A stretch of DNA of 64,000 nt from Paenibacillus sp. LS1 (lineage in GTDB: Bacteria > Bacillota > Bacilli > Paenibacillales > Paenibacillaceae): positions 248,001 to 312,000 of the forward strand of contig NZ_JAPDOE010000004.1 in NCBI RefSeq assembly GCF_026013365.1. The letters run 5' to 3'. The notes below the pieces were generated by a model. It searched no databases, was not told the origin of the DNA, and saw nothing but the letters and a program-made list of their open reading frames with translations. Below, piece after piece: positions 58,861-64,000 of the stretch; position 1 is the stretch's first letter; each line of letters opens with the position of its first letter. Position numbers and translations under genes: made by a program.

Positions 58861-60696
58861 ATGACAGCATCTAATGAATATCGTTTTCAAGTGAACCTGA
58901 GTGGTATGATCCAGATTTTATCCAACCATCTATATAGTAGTCCGAAAGTGTTCTTGCGCGAGCTGATGCAGAATGCGACTGATGCGATTACCGCAAGAAC
59001 GGAGGCGGAGCCAGGATATCAGGGTGAAGTTCGTGTTGAACTGACAGGAACAGGTGAGCAACTGACCATGATGGTGGAGGACAACGGCATCGGCTTGACT
59101 GAAGCTGACATCCATGAATTCCTGGCGATGATTGGACAATCTTCGAAGCGGGGGCAACAAGCGCTGCTGGATGGAGAGACTTCGTTTATCGGACGTTTCG
59201 GAATCGGTTTGTTATCCTGTTTCATGGTGAGTCATGAAATTGTCATGCTGACGCAATCCGCGAAGGGCGGACCTTCGATGGAGTGGCGGGGCAAGCCGGA
59301 TGGCACCTATACGATTCGGCAGTTGGACACACAGTTGTCCCCGGGCACCAAAGTATATCTGCGCTGCACACCAGACGCGGCTCACTACTTTGAAGCGGAT
59401 TATGTGAAAGAGGCCCTGTTCTATTACGGAGCGTTATTACCGTATCCGGTCACGCTGCATCATGACGGTGTGCAGCATGTGGTGAATAGCGAGACGCCGA
59501 TCTGGCTGATGGACCCTGCACTCGCACGTTCACGCAGAGCAGAGGTGTTGGCTTTTGGCGAACGTCTGCTTGGGGAGAAGTTCCAGGACTTTATTCCGCT
59601 GACGACGGCTTCAGGCCGTACAGGAGGTATTGCTTTTGTACTGCCACACGCAGTTAATCTGAATGCGAAGCGTTCTCACCGGGTGTACCTGAAGCGAATG
59701 CTGATTTCGGAGAAAGCAGAGAACATTTTGCCAGAGTGGGCTTTCTTCGTGAAATGTCTAATCTGGACAGATGAGCTTCAACCGACGGCTTCACGGGAAC
59801 ATTTTTATGAAAATGAAAAGCTGGAGGAAGTTCGCTCCGAACTCGGAGACGCACTTCGCAAGGGACTCGCCGACATGGCCGAGAGCCAGACAGAACGGCT
59901 ACAGAAGCTAATTCGCCTGCATGCCTTGTCCATGAAGGCACTGGCTGTGCAGGATCAAGCATTCTTCGCGATGATTCATCGCTGGTTGCCATTCGAGAGC
60001 ACGAGAGGTCACCGAGAGCTGGGTGAGCTGATCGATGAAAGAGAGACGTTGTACTTCACGTCCTCTGTCGATGAGTACCGTCAGATTCACCATGTGGCAT
60101 CCGCACAATCGATGCTGGTTATTAACGGTGGCTACATCTATGACAGCGAGTTGATGGCGACACTGCCTATGGCTGTGCACAATGTACACACGGAACGGCT
60201 AGAGCCGGATCAGGTCTCGATGAGCTTCACGGATGTGCCACCGGCTGAGCGTAATCAGTATTATGATGCATTGCGACTGGCCGATTCTGCTCTGCAGCGC
60301 TTCCGTTGTCGTGCTGAGGTGAAAGGTTTCAAGCCATCGGATCTGCCGGTGTTGTTCACTCTATCGCAGGAATCGTCTACGTTGCGTGCATTGGAAAAAG
60401 CAAGTGAAGAGAGTACGGAATTGTTCTCTTCCGTCCTTGGCTCCTTATCCTCCGGAATCAGTTCGGCGGGATATTCAACCTTGTACCTGAATGTGAACAA
60501 TCCGATTATTCAGCGTGTGCTAACGTCACCGGATGACCAAATGACGCCGATTGCCATTGAGATGCTGTATGTTAATGCATTGATGATGGGGCATTATGCG
60601 ATGAACCGGCAGGAGCTGGAAGTGCTGAATCAGGGCATCGTTCGTTTTATTGATTGGGGTTTGCGTGCGAATACAGATCGTAAGGGGGATGCCTGA
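58861..60696 (+). CDS. HSP90-like GHKL ATPase (HtpG family, divergent)
   Basis: A 611-residue HSP90-family protein. N-terminal ATPase motifs are FLRELMQNATDA (E34, the catalytic Glu position of HtpG), DNGIGL (D74-L79) and GRFGIGLLSC (111-120). The middle domain carries TASREHFYENEKLEEV with R312, matching the catalytic Arg loop of HtpG. The C-terminal dimerisation part is divergent and shows no MEEVD end. HSP90s remodel client proteins using ATP. A GGAAGGTGAG ribosome site precedes the ATG. The stop overlaps the next gene's start by one base, so the two proteins are made together. The divergence from standard HtpG suggests a specialised, client-specific chaperone. Confidence 0.88.
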   Translation: MTASNEYRFQVNLSGMIQILSNHLYSSPKVFLRELMQNATDAITARTEAEPGYQGEVRVELTGTGEQLTMMVEDNGIGLTEADIHEFLAMIGQSSKRGQQALLDGETSFIGRFGIGLLSCFMVSHEIVMLTQSAKGGPSMEWRGKPDGTYTIRQLDTQLSPGTKVYLRCTPDAAHYFEADYVKEALFYYGALLPYPVTLHHDGVQHVVNSETPIWLMDPALARSRRAEVLAFGERLLGEKFQDFIPLTTASGRTGGIAFVLPHAVNLNAKRSHRVYLKRMLISEKAENILPEWAFFVKCLIWTDELQPTASREHFYENEKLEEVRSELGDALRKGLADMAESQTERLQKLIRLHALSMKALAVQDQAFFAMIHRWLPFESTRGHRELGELIDERETLYFTSSVDEYRQIHHVASAQSMLVINGGYIYDSELMATLPMAVHNVHTERLEPDQVSMSFTDVPPAERNQYYDALRLADSALQRFRCRAEVKGFKPSDLPVLFTLSQESSTLRALEKASEESTELFSSVLGSLSSGISSAGYSTLYLNVNNPIIQRVLTSPDDQMTPIAIEMLYVNALMMGHYAMNRQELEVLNQGIVRFIDWGLRANTDRKGDA

Positions 60697-61745
60697 TGAA
60701 AACAGAGATGGATTTTGAGGAATTGATGGACGAAGCCTATGGCTTGCCTAATGGTCCGGCGAAGCTGGGTATGCTGGAGGAAGCGGCAAGAGTCGCCGAT
60801 GTGAACGGCATGGAAGAAGAGGCATACGAAGCAAGAGCGGAGATTGTGGAGACAGCAACATTCTGCGGTTATCCGATGAAGGCACTGATTGCTTTTTCCT
60901 GGCAACTGGGCAAGTTCGACCAACAGCCGGAAGAATATGATGAAGAAACGTTAATGTGGTCGTATAAATGGATTCTAGGCAAACTATCCAGTTTCCCGGA
61001 AGTGTCACGCGATAAAATGATGGAGCTGCTTGAGGACTTCGGACAGCGTTTCAAGTCATTTGGCTACAGCGAACGTTCGTATTGGTATTATCGATTCCGC
61101 ATCTCCATGGATCTTGGGGAGCTGGAGGAGGCAGGAAGCAGTTATGCCAAGTTCAGAACGATGGATCGAGACTTTATGAGTGACTGTGAAGCCTGTGAAC
61201 AGGACGAGATGATGCGTTATTTCATCCTTACTGGTGACGACGAGAAGGTGCTTGAAATGGCAAAACCTATCCTGAAAGGCCGGATGAGCTGTGCGGAGAT
61301 TCCGCATCTTACGTTGTCGGAGATCTTGATGCCACTCTACCGATTGGGGCGGACTGCGGAAGCAGACAAGCATCAACAAAAGGGCTACCGGTTGATCAAG
61401 GGTCAAAATGATTTTGTGAGAAGCTTTGCTGAGCAGATGGATTATCTTGCACGCACCAATCCGGCGAAGGGGATTGATGTGCTGGAAGAAAGTCTGGTGT
61501 TCGCGATGGATAATGAAGATCCATTTGCCAAGATGTTGTTCTACGCCAGAACGGCACCATTGTTACGCCGCTGGGCGGACGAATCCCCAGAATACCGATT
61601 ACGTCTCCCTGCGTCCTTCCCGTATGAAGGAGATCCAGGAGATTTGCGTAAACTGGCGGTTTATTTTGCGGGATATGCCCAAGCAGCTGCAGACAAGTAC
61701 GACCAGCGTAATGGCAATCGTCATGTCTCTTCGTTGCTCGGATAG
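60696..61745 (+). CDS. Helical-repeat protein coupled to the HSP90-like ATPase
   Basis: A 349-residue all-alpha acidic protein. The sequence consists of about eight helix pairs with TPR/SEL1-like spacing (AKLGMLEEAARVADVNGMEEEAYEARAEIV, SERSYWYYRFRISMDLGELEEAGSSYAKF, EILMPLYRLGRTAEADKHQQKGYRL). No catalytic motif, signal peptide or membrane segment. I do not recognise the family beyond a TPR-like character. It starts in the TGATG overlap with the HSP90-like gene, a translational coupling, so a physical partner or adaptor role for that ATPase is inferred. Confidence 0.75.
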   Translation: MKTEMDFEELMDEAYGLPNGPAKLGMLEEAARVADVNGMEEEAYEARAEIVETATFCGYPMKALIAFSWQLGKFDQQPEEYDEETLMWSYKWILGKLSSFPEVSRDKMMELLEDFGQRFKSFGYSERSYWYYRFRISMDLGELEEAGSSYAKFRTMDRDFMSDCEACEQDEMMRYFILTGDDEKVLEMAKPILKGRMSCAEIPHLTLSEILMPLYRLGRTAEADKHQQKGYRLIKGQNDFVRSFAEQMDYLARTNPAKGIDVLEESLVFAMDNEDPFAKMLFYARTAPLLRRWADESPEYRLRLPASFPYEGDPGDLRKLAVYFAGYAQAAADKYDQRNGNRHVSSLLG

Positions 61746-61796
61746 GAACGGATATAACCCGTAACAGCTAGATTTATAAGTGATGAAAAGTAAAGA

Positions 61797-61844
61797 AACA
61801 GGCTCGTTCGAAAAGGATATTATCCTTCCGAACAAGCCTGTTTG
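61797..61844. terminator. Bidirectional terminator
   Basis: AAACAGGC...GCCTGTTT outer arms with inner GTTCG/CGAAC and AGGAT/ATCCT helices form a long stem between the HSP90 operon (+) and the serine hydrolase gene (-). Confidence 0.85.
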
Positions 61845-61894
61845 TCATACATCATGAGCATGATATATCTAATCGGTATGAAGATATTTTATTT

Positions 61895-64000
61895 TTATTG
61901 TGCTGATGTTGCAGAAGGGACCGTCACTGGTACAGGAACCGGCGCAGTTTCAGATGTCTCATCTGCAGGCTCAGCGCCTTCGGCAGGTTCTGCTTGTGGT
62001 TGTTGAGCTGCCATCAGTTCAGCGACGATTCGATCTGTTGGTTGTGTAAGCAGCGCATACATAATCGCAGCCTCTTCCTGACGAATCAGAGGTTTGCGGG
62101 AAAGGAAATCAACAGAACCGTCCTCCAGTACCTTTACCTCGGGTCCGTGGATACCGAGCGTATACATCATCTGAATGGCTGGCACAGCCCATGCATCTGT
62201 GTGCCCCGCAAGTTTCACATCATTGAACAGTTCGCTAGGATATTGCAGTTGCATAATTCTCCACATCATGACCATGGCTTCCTGTCGGATAATCACTTGA
62301 TCCGGCTTAAACTGTTGTTCGTCCGTGCCAGTAATCATACCCAATTCATATCCGAGTTGAATATATCCTGCTGCTGCATGATCTGCCCAGTCGGTGCCAG
62401 CAGGAGGCGTTGTTTTGCTGGGCTTCAATCCGCTCAGTTTAAGCGTGTTCTCAATAAATTCAGCTCGTGTTACAGCTGTTTTTGGTTGGAAAGACTTGTT
62501 AGCATCATTCTCATAATATCCAAGAGATTGTATTGCGTAGATTGCTTCAGCATAAGGACTGTTCTCACGAACATCCCGGAAGCCCATAGGCTTTTGACCT
62601 TTTTTCTCATAACCCATAGGGTTGAGGTAAGGTTCTTTCATGTATGTGGTGCCATCTGCATATTCTTTGAATGCTGTGAATTGACCAGTCAATTCATCCT
62701 TGAAGAGATTATCCTCCACTTGAATCAGGTTGCGTTGACCCAGGAATACATCGTTAATACTCAGTTGTCCATGCTTATCGCTGGCATCTTTCAGAGAACT
62801 TACAATCGTGCTAAGTCGAAGATCAGCGTACAATCCTGTAAAGCGTTGTAGCTCAGCTGCGGATTGCGGCGTATATTCCTTGAACTGCACAGGCTCTGCA
62901 TATTGCGGGAAGAAATTTTGAATGAATGCCGGGTAGAACAGATTACGAAGTGCTCCATTCTGATTATACGTCAGGAAGACGCCTGTATTTTGCTCGGGAA
63001 TAAGGAAGAGATAAGAGCTGAATCCGGTCAGGTCGCCTGCTTTCGTAATAATTTTTGGACTACTTCCTGCTCCGGGAAGCTGAAATGCAGCTTCGAATCC
63101 ATACGTGGTGTTCGGTAACAGTGGATGAATGGAGGAACGGTATTGTTCCATACTTTTCACTGTGGATTCTTTGAGAATCCGCTCGTTGTCCTTCACGCCA
63201 TCATTCAGGAACGCAATCATGAACTTCCCAATGTCCTCTGCGGTAGACAACATGCCACCTTGAGGCAGCGGTGTTGGAGAGATGGTGTACAGATCAAGCG
63301 GGTTGTGTGTCGCATCATATCCTGTAGCTAGTTGTTTTTGGAACTTTTCGTCCAGCATGAAACTGCTGTTATCCATGCCTAGCGGTTTGAAGATATGTTG
63401 TTGCATATAAGATTCAAAGGGCTCGCCACTTACATTCTCCACAATCATGCCGAGCAGCAAAAACGAGAAGTTATCGTACATGTAGGCGCTACCAGGCTCT
63501 CGAACGACAGGAGGCATATGTTGCTGTGCGTAATCCTCCATCGCTATGTACTTGTTGAAATCAGTATGGATGTCTTCCTGCTGTGGATCACGGATCTCAA
63601 ATCCGGTCGTGTGTGTGAGCAGGTTCTCTACAGTTACAGGTTTGTCAAAAGGATTATCAAATTCGAGCCCTTTCACATAGGTCTGAAAATCAGCTTGCAG
63701 ATCAACTTTGCCTTGCTCCACTAGCTGCATTACAGCTGCTGATGTGAACGTTTTGGAGACAGAGGCTACACGGAAAGCGGTTTTTTTTGGATCGATAGGC
63801 GTTTTGTTCTCCTGATCAGCATAGCCGTATCCTTTTTCCGCCAGAACTTTACCATCCTTCACAACCACAACGGAGGCTCCGACATAATGGGCTTTTGCCT
63901 CAGGTGAATCGAAGAATGAATCCAGAAAAGCTGCAGCCGATTCGGTTGTCAGCGCTTTCGTCTTTCCTTGTTCAGCAGCTACTGGAGTCGGGGTCTCCGC
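61895..64000 (-). CDS. SLH-anchored serine hydrolase (beta-lactamase fold), 5' end off the window
   Basis: The frame is open to the right edge (701 codons here), so the start and signal peptide lie outside. The beta-lactamase/class C type catalytic domain (about residues 60-370 of the visible part) has SxxK in RVASVSKTFTSAAV, a YxN-like YMYDNFSF, and ITKAGDLTGFSSYLF near the third motif region. Relatives are D-aminopeptidases, esterases or penicillin-binding-like enzymes. About three SLH-like domains follow (NSPYAEAIYAIQSLGYYEND, WADHAAAGYIQLGYELGMITG, DAWAVPAIQMMYTLGIHG), then a Pro/Ala/Glu tail. It should be wall-bound and act outside the cell. Exact substrate unknown. Confidence 0.85.
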   Translation of the reverse strand, partial: AETPTPVAAEQGKTKALTTESAAAFLDSFFDSPEAKAHYVGASVVVVKDGKVLAEKGYGYADQENKTPIDPKKTAFRVASVSKTFTSAAVMQLVEQGKVDLQADFQTYVKGLEFDNPFDKPVTVENLLTHTTGFEIRDPQQEDIHTDFNKYIAMEDYAQQHMPPVVREPGSAYMYDNFSFLLLGMIVENVSGEPFESYMQQHIFKPLGMDNSSFMLDEKFQKQLATGYDATHNPLDLYTISPTPLPQGGMLSTAEDIGKFMIAFLNDGVKDNERILKESTVKSMEQYRSSIHPLLPNTTYGFEAAFQLPGAGSSPKIITKAGDLTGFSSYLFLIPEQNTGVFLTYNQNGALRNLFYPAFIQNFFPQYAEPVQFKEYTPQSAAELQRFTGLYADLRLSTIVSSLKDASDKHGQLSINDVFLGQRNLIQVEDNLFKDELTGQFTAFKEYADGTTYMKEPYLNPMGYEKKGQKPMGFRDVRENSPYAEAIYAIQSLGYYENDANKSFQPKTAVTRAEFIENTLKLSGLKPSKTTPPAGTDWADHAAAGYIQLGYELGMITGTDEQQFKPDQVIIRQEAMVMMWRIMQLQYPSELFNDVKLAGHTDAWAVPAIQMMYTLGIHGPEVKVLEDGSVDFLSRKPLIRQEEAAIMYALLTQPTDRIVAELMAAQQPQAEPAEGAEPADETSETAPVPVPVTVPSATSAQ

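Overview
The window looks like chromosomal DNA from a spore-forming Firmicute of the Paenibacillus type. Evidence: strong AGGAGG-type ribosome binding sites with frequent TTG/GTG starts, an H-type small acid-soluble spore protein, a HrcA/CIRCE-controlled groESL operon, SLH-anchored surface proteins, leucine T-box leaders, and a gene order (tsaE-tsaB-rimI-tsaD, ABC-F, moaC, mog, tatA-tatC, groES-groEL) that follows the ydi-groE region of Bacillus subtilis. No rRNA, tRNA, CRISPR array or prophage was seen.

Layout. 0-3 kb: a CatE-like extradiol dioxygenase, the NHEJ protein Ku, a small acidic protein and a spore protein. 3.2-17.2 kb: the conserved housekeeping block for t6A tRNA modification, folate and molybdenum cofactor synthesis, Tat export and chaperonins. 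It is interrupted by leuA behind two tandem leucine T-boxes, and by an intergenic cluster of DnaA boxes. 17.3-20.4 kb: small membrane proteins, a lipoprotein and a flavin monooxygenase-like enzyme. 20.4-29.3 kb: beta-galactosidase with a divergent AraC regulator, then a PucR-type regulator divergent from an amidohydrolase and a membrane transporter. 29.3-35.5 kb: two near-identical putative small RNAs about 3 kb apart, an AraC regulator, DinB and GNAT proteins, a lone rhamnulose-1-phosphate aldolase and a KimA-type potassium importer.

35.8-45 kb: a glycerol-3-phosphate-type ABC importer (two permeases and a binding protein, no ATPase) followed by a 1716-residue secreted nuclease/5'-nucleotidase with SLH anchors, which together suggest scavenging of organic phosphate. 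45-52 kb: an Imm17-like protein, an intact IS3-family element, and a glycine-betaine OpuA importer whose permease carries two tandem binding domains, controlled from a divergent GbsR-like gene. 52-58.3 kb: a Fur-boxed Btr-like siderophore regulator, a secreted propeller-like protein, two tandem Gfo/Idh/MocA dehydrogenases and an RpiR regulator. 58.4-64 kb: an HSP90-like ATPase translationally coupled to a helical-repeat partner, and an SLH-anchored serine hydrolase running off the right edge.

The least explained signals are the paralogous small-RNA pair (29.3 and 32.3 kb), the seven-box DnaA cluster (9.07-9.30 kb), the two-gene HSP90 operon, the double-binding-domain OpuA fusion and the dispersed 160-bp palindromic element with its 43-bp deletion derivative.
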